A stretch of 64,000 bases of DNA, taken from the NCBI GenBank assembly GCA_039193195.1, contig JBCCWS010000013.1, forward strand, positions 1 through 64,000. Reading direction: 5' to 3'. The notes under the pieces are model-generated. The model ran no database searches, was not told the DNA's origin, and saw nothing but the letters and a program-made list of their open reading frames with translations. The position numbers and the translations under genes were made by a program. Positions 18,016 to 28,408 of this stretch are shown piece by piece. Position 1 is the stretch's first letter. Each line of letters opens with the position of its first letter. This DNA is from Pseudomonadota bacterium. GTDB taxonomy: Bacteria; Pseudomonadota; Gammaproteobacteria; Steroidobacterales; JBCBZW01.

Positions 18016-18341
18016 GCGCCCTTCACCGTGCCCTTGGGCATGACGGCACCGACCGCGTGCTTCTGCACTCGGATGGCCACGCCGTCTGCCACTTCCACCG
18101 TGAAAAACTGATCCCCTACCTTGGTGACCTTTCCGAGCACCCCGCCGCTGGTGACCACCTCGGCGCCGACGGCGACCGACTCCACCATGTCCCGATGCTC
18201 CTTGGCGCGCTTTTGCTGCGGCCGGATGATCAGGAAGTAGAAGATGACGATGAGGAGAATCGGGAACAGGAGCGTGCCGAAGACGCTACCAGCGGGCGCC
18301 TCGGCCCCCTGGGCCAGCGCGGGACTGATCAGGAAATCCAT
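18012..18341 (-). CDS. yajC: Preprotein translocase subunit YajC
   Basis: YajC is a small single-helix protein that accompanies SecDF. From the chosen ATG at 18341 the product is 109 residues: MDFLISPALAQG, a transmembrane helix (LLFPILLIVIFYFLII), the invariant RPQQKRAKEHRDM and a small C-terminal domain. GAAGG lies six bases upstream of this ATG; the open frame extends 26 codons further up without support. It lies between tgt and secD in the classic order. Confidence 0.95.
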   Translation of the reverse strand: MDFLISPALAQGAEAPAGSVFGTLLFPILLIVIFYFLIIRPQQKRAKEHRDMVESVAVGAEVVTSGGVLGKVTKVGDQFFTVEVADGVAIRVQKHAVGAVMPKGTVKGA

Positions 18342-18433
18342 GAGTGACCTTCGAGGTGCAGGCAGAAAGCCCGCAAGTATGCCATATCCCTCTTCTTGTG
18401 CCGGGCCCGAATATTTCAAGCGTTAGCGGAGAA

Positions 18434-20622
<2,189 letters not shown>

Positions 20623-20657
20623 GGGCGCACAGCGTACCTAGGGATCGGGGCAGACCG

Positions 20658-21602
20658 CTACAAGCGGCGCATTACGCAGGCGTCCAGAGCTTCGAGGGCC
20701 ACGAGAGGTGGGGTCGGGAACGACTCTGTCGGAACGGCCACCGGGGCACTGGCGACCTCGCCTATGGCCACCTCGATCTGCGACCCATCACGGACCACGC
20801 TCAACGCTAGGGCCTCGCCCAAGCGGTACGACGTGAGGATGGCACGCGCATGCTCCGCCGTACGAGGCGTGCGCCCATCGATGCGAAGGAGTACGTCGCC
20901 GTCCTGTAGCTGCGGCGTATGGTCTGGCGCACGCGTGATCAGCAACCCTTCATCGGTGCCAAAGTAACGCCCGAGCTCAACGGTCATCGCGGTGAGCTCG
21001 AGCGCGTACCAACGGTCTGTGGAGTGCTGCCGCGCCGTGCCTGGCAGGTCGGCCAAATCGCCGAGCACCACGTCGGCGTACGTAATGGCATCGGCCCGCT
21101 TGTAGTGCAGGCTGACCGAGTCACCCGGCGCCGCGCCTTGCAGCACGGCCACGAGCTGCTCCACGGGGTTGCTCACGCCATCGTCCTCGAGCGCCGTACC
21201 GTCGATGGCCAGGATGACGTCGCCGCTACGCAAACCGCCCTGCTGAGCAGGCCCGTCTGGGGTCACCCCGGTCACTCGTACGCCGGTAACCGTCGGCTCA
21301 CCCGCGACGATCCCAAGCACCGCACGATGCTCGTTCTCTAGCAGCTGACGCTCTACGTTTAGTAGTGCCCGCTGGACGATCTCTTCAACCGCCTGCTCAC
21401 CAAGATTCATCTCAGTCCCAAGGCGGGGGGCGCGGTTCGTACCGGGTGCGGAGAATGTGACGTCGGGCGCGCGGAGGGATGCCTGCCACGCTGAGTCCGG
21501 CGAGATCTGGCCGCCTTGCCCACCAGCGGTCATCAGAAGCACCGCTAGGAGCGCAAGCCCCAACCCGACTCCCAAAATACGCATGCGCTGCAGCCTAGGC
21601 AT
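20658..21602 (-). CDS. Periplasmic protein with two PDZ domains
   Basis: The 314-residue product has an N-terminal signal or anchor helix (MRILGVGLGLALLAVLLMTAGG), a polar linker, and two PDZ-type domains. The first is at about 95-180 (GVRVTGVTPDGPAQQGGLRSGDVILAIDG), the second at about 205-285 (GLLITRAPDHTPQLQDGDVLLRIDGR). No trypsin-like catalytic triad or zinc-protease helix is present, so it is not DegS or RseP itself. It lies 29 bp downstream of the anti-sigma gene on the same strand, so a role in sensing or presenting envelope stress is a fair inference. A second start, six codons in (21584), is equally possible. Confidence 0.75.
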   Translation of the reverse strand: MPRLQRMRILGVGLGLALLAVLLMTAGGQGGQISPDSAWQASLRAPDVTFSAPGTNRAPRLGTEMNLGEQAVEEIVQRALLNVERQLLENEHRAVLGIVAGEPTVTGVRVTGVTPDGPAQQGGLRSGDVILAIDGTALEDDGVSNPVEQLVAVLQGAAPGDSVSLHYKRADAITYADVVLGDLADLPGTARQHSTDRWYALELTAMTVELGRYFGTDEGLLITRAPDHTPQLQDGDVLLRIDGRTPRTAEHARAILTSYRLGEALALSVVRDGSQIEVAIGEVASAPVAVPTESFPTPPLVALEALDACVMRRL

Positions 21603-21631
21603 GTGAGGAGGGCATGAAAGCTAGAATACGC

Positions 21632-22345
21632 CTATCGGGGTAATTCGAACTTTGTCCGCACTGGCACCGGAGCACCGTAGGCGTCCAAGAGTTCGTCCAT
21701 TAGGCGACTACGCTTGAGATCGATGGAGTAACGCTCCTCAGGCGTCAAATTTTTCTCGTTGAGACAATAATAATCGAGCATCGCGATGCGGCTCTTGAGC
21801 TCGTCAATGCGAGCCTGATTGTCCACGTTTAGTCCGGAATTTCCGCCCATAGACTCCAAGCGATGCTCCTGGAGCCACCGGGTAGACAAAAGCTCGTCAA
21901 AGCCAGCGTAGTTCGCCGGCGTGGTAGGGAACTGCGCGGAATCCAATGGAATTCCCGCGCTCAGCTTGCGCTGTGCCTCCTGCAGATCAGCCGTCCAAAG
22001 ACGCAGGCACACCACCGCGAGCACCGCGACGACACTGGCGAGCATGCCCTCGAGCAGCGCTTGCCGCACGCCCAAGCCACCACGGAAGGGCGCTGCTAGC
22101 ACCTGTCGCCAGCCGGCACTGCGGGGGTGACTAGTGCCCGTATCCTGGCGCAAGCGAGCGCGGATCTCGGCCCAAGCCGACTCGGGCGCCTCGTCGTCGG
22201 GCAGCGCCCGCAGGTTGCGCGTGACGCACTCGAGCTGCTCCAGCTCGCGCTGGCAGTGGCGGCACTCGGCGACGTGCGCTAGGCAATCGGCGTCTACCGG
22301 TGCCCCATCGCGAATACTCAGAAGCTGCTGGAGGCTTGCGTGCAC
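21632..22345 (-). CDS. Anti-sigma factor, zinc-finger (ZAS/RsiW-like) type
   Basis: The 237-residue protein begins with a zinc-binding anti-sigma motif (HVAECRHCQRELEQL, the HxxxCxxC signature, about residues 24-31), then a linker, one transmembrane helix (about 95-117; LLEGMLASVVAVLAVVCLRLW) and an extracytoplasmic region. It overlaps the preceding sigma gene by 28 bp. By analogy with other ZAS proteins it should hold the sigma factor at the membrane until released. The C-terminal domain is not one I recognise. Confidence 0.85.
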   Translation of the reverse strand: MHASLQQLLSIRDGAPVDADCLAHVAECRHCQRELEQLECVTRNLRALPDDEAPESAWAEIRARLRQDTGTSHPRSAGWRQVLAAPFRGGLGVRQALLEGMLASVVAVLAVVCLRLWTADLQEAQRKLSAGIPLDSAQFPTTPANYAGFDELLSTRWLQEHRLESMGGNSGLNVDNQARIDELKSRIAMLDYYCLNEKNLTPEERYSIDLKRSRLMDELLDAYGAPVPVRTKFELPR

Positions 22346-22899
22346 GTCGCCGCTCCCGCCTGATCATCCAGCGCGTCGCGAAGGCGCTTGTGCGCGCGCG
22401 CCAGCTGGGACTTGGAAAAGCTGGTGGTCTTGCCCATCATCGCGCCAATCTCGCGATGGGTGTAGCCCTCGACGTCATACATCCACACGACGGCCCGGGC
22501 CGTCGGCGTGAGATGCGCCATCGCCCCTTCGAGGTCCGTGCTGGCCTGCGCGGCGGGCGCGCCATCGCGCGTGTGCTGCAGCAGGTCCCACATCTCCTCT
22601 CCGCTGCGGCTGTAGCGGACCCAGGCGGAGCGGAAGTGCATGAGGCACTTGTTTACCGCGATGCTGCGGATCCAGGCACCGAGGGGCGCATCGCCGCGGA
22701 ACTTGCCGAGGTGGCGAAGTACCTCGACGAAGGTGTCCTGCAGAATCTCCTCCGCCAGGTCCGGCCGGCCGAGCAACCGGCTGGCCAGGGAATACACCGC
22801 ATCGCAGAAGGTGCGATAGATCGCTTCCTGCGCCCTGGCGTCCCCGGCCGCCGCCGCCGCCACCTGATGGGCGGGTATTTCCTGGCTGAATCTAGACAT
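22318..22899 (-). CDS. ECF-family RNA polymerase sigma factor
   Basis: The 193-residue protein has sigma region 2 (AIYRTFCDAVYSLASRLLGRPDLAEEILQDTFVEVLRHLGKFRGDAPLGAWI split over about residues 26-78) and region 4 (LTPTARAVVWMYDVEGYTHREIGAMMGKTTSFSKSQLARAHKRL), with no region 1.1 or 3. The ATG at 22899 gives MSRFSQEIPA; the ribosome binding site is weak, and the frame extends 39 codons upstream into sequence that does not look like the family. It is followed by its probable anti-sigma factor and a PDZ protein, and lies divergent to tRNA-Leu. Confidence 0.9.
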   Translation of the reverse strand: MSRFSQEIPAHQVAAAAAGDARAQEAIYRTFCDAVYSLASRLLGRPDLAEEILQDTFVEVLRHLGKFRGDAPLGAWIRSIAVNKCLMHFRSAWVRYSRSGEEMWDLLQHTRDGAPAAQASTDLEGAMAHLTPTARAVVWMYDVEGYTHREIGAMMGKTTSFSKSQLARAHKRLRDALDDQAGAATCTQASSSF

Positions 22900-23037
22900 C
22901 TTTATTTTGATGCTACGAGTCGGGGAAAGGTCGCTGCTTCGAGAACGAATCGCTTCAGGAAGTTCCCGGGCCGCACCGATGCTGCGGCGCAACCGGTCTG
23001 GACAGGTCCCTGCCAAGGCTGTAATTTTGCCCGCCTT

Positions 23038-23124
23038 GCCGGGATGGCGGAATTGGTAGACGCGGCGGATTCAAAATCCGCTGTCCGCGAGGGCTTGGGG
23101 GTTCGAGTCCCCCTCCCGGTACCA
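23038..23124 (+). tRNA. tRNA-Leu (anticodon CAA)
   Basis: This is an 87-base cloverleaf with a long variable arm, as expected of a class II tRNA. Acceptor GCCGGGA pairs with TCCCGGT (one G-U), and the D arm is GGCGGAATTGGTAGAC. The anticodon stem GCGGA/TCCGC flanks loop TTCAAAA, so the anticodon is CAA at 23072-23074. The T arm GGGGGTTCGAGTCCCCC and an encoded CCA end complete it. It reads UUG leucine codons. Confidence 0.96.
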
Positions 23125-23669
23125 ACACTACAGAGGCGAGAGCGCAATCCGTGTATCCGGACGGCCTACGGCCTCCCGGTGTCAGAGAGATAGATCGGCT
23201 GGCCAAGCGAAATAGGGCCCGAAACGCTTACTCACACGAAGCTCACCCCCAGCCCTCTTTTCTAAAGCCGTTAAGTGCTTCTTTCCTTCTCGATGCTCCA
23301 AGTAGCCAGCCTCCTGCCTATGCCTCAGGAAGTCCTGAGTCTACATCCGCACCTTCTTCGCCACCTGTCCGGCAACAGTATTTCGTTTGATCTTCACCAA
23401 TAGGAGAAATCGAGTAACTGTGGAGACGCTGAAGCTAGAGCTCGACACCCCTCGATGAGACTCTACGAGCCCCGGATAGGCTGGACCCTTGTACGGATAG
23501 GTATTAGCCGATAGATGTTGCATCGAAGATATCTCCCCGCTGCGCATGACATATTACTGACTCAACGTTAAAGATAGCTCCCTATCACCCCCGTCTCTTA
23601 TCAGCACCTATCGAATCATCAAAGTACGCAGCGGAGTACTGCGTAGCATCTAGCATTGAGAGCTTGTTG
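23125..23669 (+). other. Intergenic stretch after tRNA-Leu, no gene seen
   Basis: No convincing open reading frame, RNA gene or long repeat is visible. The base composition is less GC-rich by eye than the surrounding genes. The only small structure is a 7-bp perfect inverted repeat (CTCAGGA/TCCTGAG, 23324-23339) with a two-base spacer and no T-run. I see no copy of the tRNA 3' end that would mark an attachment site. Confidence 0.5.
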
Positions 23670-24362
23670 ATGAGAACAATTGCAATTTCATTGACCCTGT
23701 TGACTGGTTTAGTCGGGCTGACTTTCTTGGCAGGAAAACACGGCTCGTCGCCCATCGGCTCTGATGAAGCGGTCCGCTTGCCTTCAGCTACTGTAGAGAC
23801 GGTCACGCAAGCACAAGAAGCTTCACTAGACTCCCTCGAACCCGTGACCGGAAGCGATGACCAAGAGTCAGACGATACGGCACCCGCGATTGATCTCAGA
23901 GACTACGCGCTCGCCTTCGAGGAACCAAATACAAGCAGTGAAGAATATCTTGAAGCCTTCGCGCTCAACGACGAGAACCCCCTCTCGTTTAATGCCTTCC
24001 GTATTCAGCAAACTCGACTTGTACAGATCAACACAGAGAACATCCATCGATTTGTCAACCAATTGCTAGCCGAAGACCCCGCTCGTCTGAGATTTCCTCT
24101 GTTACCAGGTGTCGACTGCTCACTGAGTGACGGCTCAGTAATGGACAGTGCTACCGGAAGCTACGTAATCGTAACGAGTGCATGCGAGGAAACTGGCAAG
24201 TCGCGAGTGAGTATTAGCTATGGGGCGGGCACGAATAAGCTGGTTGTAGATATTCAGAATTCGAAGCATTGGGTACGACTTCAGCGGGTAACCGACAATT
24301 ATGGTGTTGTTGCTGAAATTGATCCGCAGCGACAAATCCCAATGGAAGACGGGCATAATTAA
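23670..24362 (+). CDS. Putative exported protein, unknown function
   Basis: I do not recognise this 230-residue protein. It has an N-terminal hydrophobic segment (MRTIAISLTLLTGLVGLTFLAG) that could be a signal peptide or anchor, then an acidic low-complexity stretch (about 50-80), then a globular-looking region with two cysteines that might pair (PGVDCSL and TSACEE). The ATG at 23670 follows two TTG codons and only a weak ribosome binding site. Codon use and GC are unlike the flanking genes, and it stands alone beside a tRNA, which suggests acquired DNA. Confidence 0.6.
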   Translation: MRTIAISLTLLTGLVGLTFLAGKHGSSPIGSDEAVRLPSATVETVTQAQEASLDSLEPVTGSDDQESDDTAPAIDLRDYALAFEEPNTSSEEYLEAFALNDENPLSFNAFRIQQTRLVQINTENIHRFVNQLLAEDPARLRFPLLPGVDCSLSDGSVMDSATGSYVIVTSACEETGKSRVSISYGAGTNKLVVDIQNSKHWVRLQRVTDNYGVVAEIDPQRQIPMEDGHN

Positions 24363-24671
24363 GGATTTTATTCGGTATAACGAGTTAGAAGATCCGGGTA
24401 GCTTCCCTGTGCTTGGCTATCGCAATGCTGGTTCGCCGCTAGTGGCAAGCGCACCCCTACCCAGCTCGCAAAGCAGCTCCTTACTCCAGCCCTCGCCGAC
24501 CGCCGTTTGATGAGACTTCGGTGCATGAAACCCGCTTGCCGGACGAGGGGCCTTCCACTCGCGAAATCCGAGCCGCTTACCCAACCAGTGGCACCGAGCA
24601 CAGCCGATAGCCTGGGAAATAGTCCCGAGGCATTGCACTCAATAGCGCAAAGCATCAGCGGCCCACCCCCA
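24363..24671. other. Intergenic stretch before the secretin gene, no gene assigned
   Basis: Several short overlapping frames are open here on both strands (for example minus 24368-24655 and 24417-24638), but none has a ribosome binding site or recognisable domain and they contradict one another. I see no hairpin terminator for either convergent neighbour. It may be the remains of an element, but nothing supports a specific name. Confidence 0.4.
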
Positions 24672-26624
24672 CTACTGGCCGGCCGCCTCCTTCCGCCGAC
24701 GTCGCCGCTCGCGCCGCCTCTTCCGCTTATCGTCGAACTTCAGATCCTCCTCGATCTCACCCGGAGGATCCGTGTCCTGCTGGAAGAGCGCCGGCGGCGT
24801 CCCCTTCTGGTTCGGCCACTCGCTGTAGCGGGACGGTGCCAGGATACGATCGTCGGTGATCTGCTCGGCGCGCTCGGCGTCGTTGAGTATATACGGCGTG
24901 ATCAGCAGCACCAGCTCACGATGTTCGGTGAGGGTCGAGTCGCGGCGGAACAGGGTACCTAGGATCGGGATGCTCCCGAGCACGGGCACCTTCTGGGTCG
25001 CTTGCGAGCGTGTCTCCCGCACCAGGCCGCCGACGGCCATGGTGTAGCCGTCGCGCGCGAATACCGTGCCGGCGACCAGCGTCGTGTTAACGGTATCGAT
25101 CGGTACCGTCTGCACCTGATCGCTCACGGCCACCAGCAGGTTGGCGCCGTCGCGGGTGATCGTCGAGGTCTCCTGGATCAGCGATAGCGTTACGGTGCCG
25201 TCTTCATTGATGAACGGCGTGATGCTGATCGTATTGCCTACCTGACGCACTTCCGTCTCAGGCTGAACGATGGTGGTGGCAACGCCCACCTGCGTATCGT
25301 TCACCAAGGTGCTCACGCCCGTCGTCAGCACGGTCTCCTCGCCCACGAACAACTGGGCCGGGCGGTTGTTGCCCGCGGTGATGACGGGGGTGGCGATGAC
25401 GTTGATGCGGTTGGATGTCTCCAGCAGCTCGATCTGGCCGAGTAGTGACTCGCTCAGGAATTGATAGACGAAGGAGCCGCCCTGGCTGGCGAAGTTGCCG
25501 AGATCGAGTTCGTTGCGGGGAATCGGGTTACCGCTGGCATCGATGACGCCCGAGTCGCCGCCTTGGAATTGGAAGTTAAAGAGGGAATCGAAGTCGTCGT
25601 CGATGAGGACATCGAGGATCTTCATCTCCAGGAGAACTTGAACAACAGGCTTATCGAGCTTTTCGATCAACTCGCCAATGGACCCTAAGGCGCGCTCATC
25701 GCTCGTGCGTACGATGATCTGGTTGTGTTCCTGGTTGACGGTCACGTAGATGGGACCCGCCTGGGTGGAGACCGCGGCTAGCTGGTCAGCACTTACCTGG
25801 TTGACGCCGCGGCCAGTGCGGGCCAGTGCTTCCAGTTGGTCGACGGTGAGGTCTTCCGATACCTCCGCTTCCGGGTCTGCCTGGTTGCCTTGTCCCGCAC
25901 CACCGCGGCCGCCTCGACCGCCGCCGAAGTTGTTCAGGTTCTGGAAATTCCCCCGGCCACCGCGGTTGTTGACGTTGCCGCCGCCACGGCCCCCGACGCC
26001 GCTGAAGTTTCGGTTGCCCCCGCGCCCGCCGATACCACCCAGCCCGCCAGCGCCGCCGCCGATACCGCCGCCAATGCCACCCAGCCCGCCAGCACCCGCC
26101 AACTGTTGCTCCTGCGCCGGCTGCAACCCAAAGGACAGCACCACGCGGTTCCCAAACAAATCCTGGATCGCCTGCGCGGCGAGCAGCACGTTCGGATTGA
26201 GCAGTTCGAACACCTCGATCGTATCGTCCCGATACACCACGAGGTCCTTCTGGTACTCTTCCACCGTCATGATCCGATAGGTGCCGGAACTGCCATCGCG
26301 CCGGTACCAGAGTTGGTTCACACGGCAGATCGACTGGACGGCTTCCTCCACGGTCACATTGCGCAGGTAGATCGTCACCAAGCTCTCGGACGCGGCTCGA
26401 GTTGAGATGATGTTGGCGCCGCTCGCCTCCGAGATAACCCGAATCGCATCGATGAGTCTGGCGTCGCGGAACTCAAGCTCATCGAAGCGCAGTGGGGCTG
26501 GCTCCACCCTCGAGCTCGACGCGAAGAGACTACTGGCCCCAACATCCGAAGGGGGCGTCGGTGCTTGCGCCAGCGCGACCGTCATCTGAACGGCCGCGAG
26601 GACGATCGGCAAAGAGACGCTCAT
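24672..26624 (-). CDS. Secretin (PilQ/GspD/MshL-type outer membrane channel)
   Basis: The 650-residue protein has an N-terminal signal sequence and an STN/N0-like domain (about 45-130; LRFDELEFRDARLIDAIRVISEASGANIIS). An unusual Gly/Asn/Arg-rich stretch (about 176-246) precedes an N3-type domain (ITVNQEHNQIIVRTSDERALGSIGELIEKLD region, about 290-325). The C-terminal secretin barrel carries VPVLGSIPILGTLFRRDSTLTEHRELVLLITPYIL, and the tail is highly basic. Secretins form multimeric outer-membrane gates for type IV pili and type II secretion. It overlaps the PilP-like gene by 4 bp and is the last gene of the machine. Confidence 0.92.
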   Translation of the reverse strand: MSVSLPIVLAAVQMTVALAQAPTPPSDVGASSLFASSSRVEPAPLRFDELEFRDARLIDAIRVISEASGANIISTRAASESLVTIYLRNVTVEEAVQSICRVNQLWYRRDGSSGTYRIMTVEEYQKDLVVYRDDTIEVFELLNPNVLLAAQAIQDLFGNRVVLSFGLQPAQEQQLAGAGGLGGIGGGIGGGAGGLGGIGGRGGNRNFSGVGGRGGGNVNNRGGRGNFQNLNNFGGGRGGRGGAGQGNQADPEAEVSEDLTVDQLEALARTGRGVNQVSADQLAAVSTQAGPIYVTVNQEHNQIIVRTSDERALGSIGELIEKLDKPVVQVLLEMKILDVLIDDDFDSLFNFQFQGGDSGVIDASGNPIPRNELDLGNFASQGGSFVYQFLSESLLGQIELLETSNRINVIATPVITAGNNRPAQLFVGEETVLTTGVSTLVNDTQVGVATTIVQPETEVRQVGNTISITPFINEDGTVTLSLIQETSTITRDGANLLVAVSDQVQTVPIDTVNTTLVAGTVFARDGYTMAVGGLVRETRSQATQKVPVLGSIPILGTLFRRDSTLTEHRELVLLITPYILNDAERAEQITDDRILAPSRYSEWPNQKGTPPALFQQDTDPPGEIEEDLKFDDKRKRRRERRRRRKEAAGQ

Positions 26625-27196
26625 CGCACGACCACCACGTTACCGATGCTACCGATCTCCACCACCACGCTGAGGCGCGAGATCTCACGAATCTTGATCG
26701 CCTGACCGGGCCGGGTGGGATCGAAGGTGATCTGATCGCCCTGGCGCACCATGAAGACGCGCGAAGGACCGATACGCAGGAGTGCGGTGACCTCGTCTTC
26801 GAGGTCGACGATACCCTTGAGCTCCAGCTCGGGCGCGCGACCAGGGGTGGGGTTGGCGATGAATGCCGGAGCACCGCCCGGCTGGCGTTGGTTGAAGGCG
26901 GGCAGCGGCGTGAAGGGATCCCTCCCTGGTTCCTCCACGGAGGTCGCAGCCGGTGCCCCGACCGCATCGGAGGCTCCCGCGTCCGCAACTCCTCGCTGCG
27001 CAAGCTGGCGGTCAATCGCAGCGTTGCGCTCAGCCACGTTGTCGCGCAACGATGGGCGCGCTGGCCGATCCGCCGTCTGAGCGTGAGTGGGTACTCCTGC
27101 CAACACGCCAACCAAGGCGATCAGCATGGAAACCACCGGCATCGCATGTGATCGCGCGTTCGATCCAATTTTTCTTGATAGCATCGACTTTCTCAT
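26621..27196 (-). CDS. PilP-like pilus/secretion periplasmic protein
   Basis: The 191-residue product has an N-terminal hydrophobic segment (about 19-40; MPVVSMLIALVGVLAGVPTHA), a long disordered Ala/Pro/Arg linker, DPFTPLPAF, and a small C-terminal beta domain (ELELKGIVDLEDEVTALL, VFMVRQGDQI, AIKIREISRLSVVVEIG). This fits PilP/GspC HR domains, which connect the inner-membrane complex to the secretin. It sits immediately before the secretin gene and overlaps the platform gene by 4 bp. Identification rests on the domain pattern and position. Confidence 0.8.
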   Translation of the reverse strand: MRKSMLSRKIGSNARSHAMPVVSMLIALVGVLAGVPTHAQTADRPARPSLRDNVAERNAAIDRQLAQRGVADAGASDAVGAPAATSVEEPGRDPFTPLPAFNQRQPGGAPAFIANPTPGRAPELELKGIVDLEDEVTALLRIGPSRVFMVRQGDQITFDPTRPGQAIKIREISRLSVVVEIGSIGNVVVVR

Positions 27197-28407
27197 CGAA
27201 CGGAGACCGCGAGCAACGCGCGGAAGAAACCTGAGTAGACAAAGAAGACCACCCCTGCGATGCCGATGATCGCCACCGGTTCCACGAGATTGGCGAGCAT
27301 GCGGGTGCGTTGCTCGAGCTCGACATCGTAGTAGGCGCTCGCTTCTTCCATGATATCGGCGAGGTTGCCCGTACGTTCGCCCACGCTGGAGAGCTGACGC
27401 AGGAGTAGATCGATGCCGAAGCGATCAAGGCTTCTCGCGAGATCCTGCCCCCGCAGCACCGAATCCGTGGCTGCCTCGAAGGCGTCGGCGATCACCCGAT
27501 TGCTCACCAGCCCGCGGATGATCTTGAGCGCATCGACGATGGGCACGCCGCTTCGCACCAGCACCCCCAATCCCCAACTCACCTGGGACATCGCGGCGGT
27601 CGTCATCACCTTGCCGACCACGGGAAGACGCAGGAGGAACCCATCGATCGCACGCTCGCCCCAATCGCGCTGATAGATCAGGGCCACTGTGGCCACCACG
27701 GCCAAGATACCGGCGAGCAGGAGCACCCAATTGGCTGCGATGAAGTTGCCAAGATCGATCATCGCCATGGTCTCAGGCGGCGGCGCCTTGCCGGCCCGTG
27801 CGAGGAAATCCTCGAACTTCGGAAGCACGGACACCAGCAGGAATACGAACACCCCCACCGCGGCGAGCAGCGTGAACACCGGTAACATCAGGGTGGAGGT
27901 GACCTGCCTACGCAACGCGGCACGCCGCTCTAGGAAGTCGGCAATGCGCGCGAGGGCCGCGCTGAGCTCACCGCTGGCTTCGGCGCTGCGCAACATGTGC
28001 GAGGCCAGCGGCGGGAACGCTTCCGGGTGGTCCACCACTGACGTGGAGAAACGCGTCCCTCGCTTCACCTCCTCGTTGACCTTGGCAACGACCCGACCAA
28101 GCCGCCCTTTCTGCAGCGACTGGATCACATCCAACGCTTCGGTCACGGACATGCCCGAGCGCAGCATCAAGCCAAGCTGCCGGAAGAGGAAGACCTTCTG
28201 CGTGGTGGTCACCGGCATCAGGTTCATGAGAACGACGCGGGCGTCGTCGTCCGGCAGCAGCGTGTCGTCCGCTTCTGCCGGCGCCACGCGCACAGGGTAC
28301 ATTCCCTGGTCGCGCAGCCAGCTCACGATCTCCGTGCGGTCATCCCCGTCCAGGGTGCCTTGACGCTTGCGCCCCTGGGTGTCCAGGGCCATGTACTCGA
28401 AGCGCAT
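27193..28407 (-). CDS. Inner-membrane platform protein (GspF/PilC family)
   Basis: The 404-residue protein has the family's two homologous cytoplasmic halves and three transmembrane helices. The first half is about 60-190 (LFRQLGLMLRSGMSVTEALDVI); the second starts near 265 (VSWGLGVLVRSGVPIVDALKIIRG). The N-terminus MRFEYMALDTQGRKRQGTL is typical. It is the platform on which the ATPase works to polymerise pilins. It lies 1 bp from the ATPase gene upstream. Confidence 0.92.
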   Translation of the reverse strand: MRFEYMALDTQGRKRQGTLDGDDRTEIVSWLRDQGMYPVRVAPAEADDTLLPDDDARVVLMNLMPVTTTQKVFLFRQLGLMLRSGMSVTEALDVIQSLQKGRLGRVVAKVNEEVKRGTRFSTSVVDHPEAFPPLASHMLRSAEASGELSAALARIADFLERRAALRRQVTSTLMLPVFTLLAAVGVFVFLLVSVLPKFEDFLARAGKAPPPETMAMIDLGNFIAANWVLLLAGILAVVATVALIYQRDWGERAIDGFLLRLPVVGKVMTTAAMSQVSWGLGVLVRSGVPIVDALKIIRGLVSNRVIADAFEAATDSVLRGQDLARSLDRFGIDLLLRQLSSVGERTGNLADIMEEASAYYDVELEQRTRMLANLVEPVAIIGIAGVVFFVYSGFFRALLAVSVR

Positions 28408-28408
28408 G

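Noticed and set aside
21600-21625. GAGGAGGG motif as a plus-strand ribosome binding site
   Set aside because: The ATG that follows has no lengthy open frame; it lies in the short gap between two minus-strand genes.
23324-23339. Inverted repeat CTCAGGA/TCCTGAG as a terminator
   Set aside because: The loop is only two bases and there is no T-run on either strand.
24368-24655. 95-residue minus-strand frame and overlapping alternatives
   Set aside because: There is no ribosome binding site, no domain, and competing frames are of equal length; not enough to call a gene.
25887-26099. Repetitive GC-rich stretch that might be mistaken for a tandem or CRISPR repeat
   Set aside because: It is in frame within the secretin gene and encodes its Gly-rich insert; there are no regular spacers.
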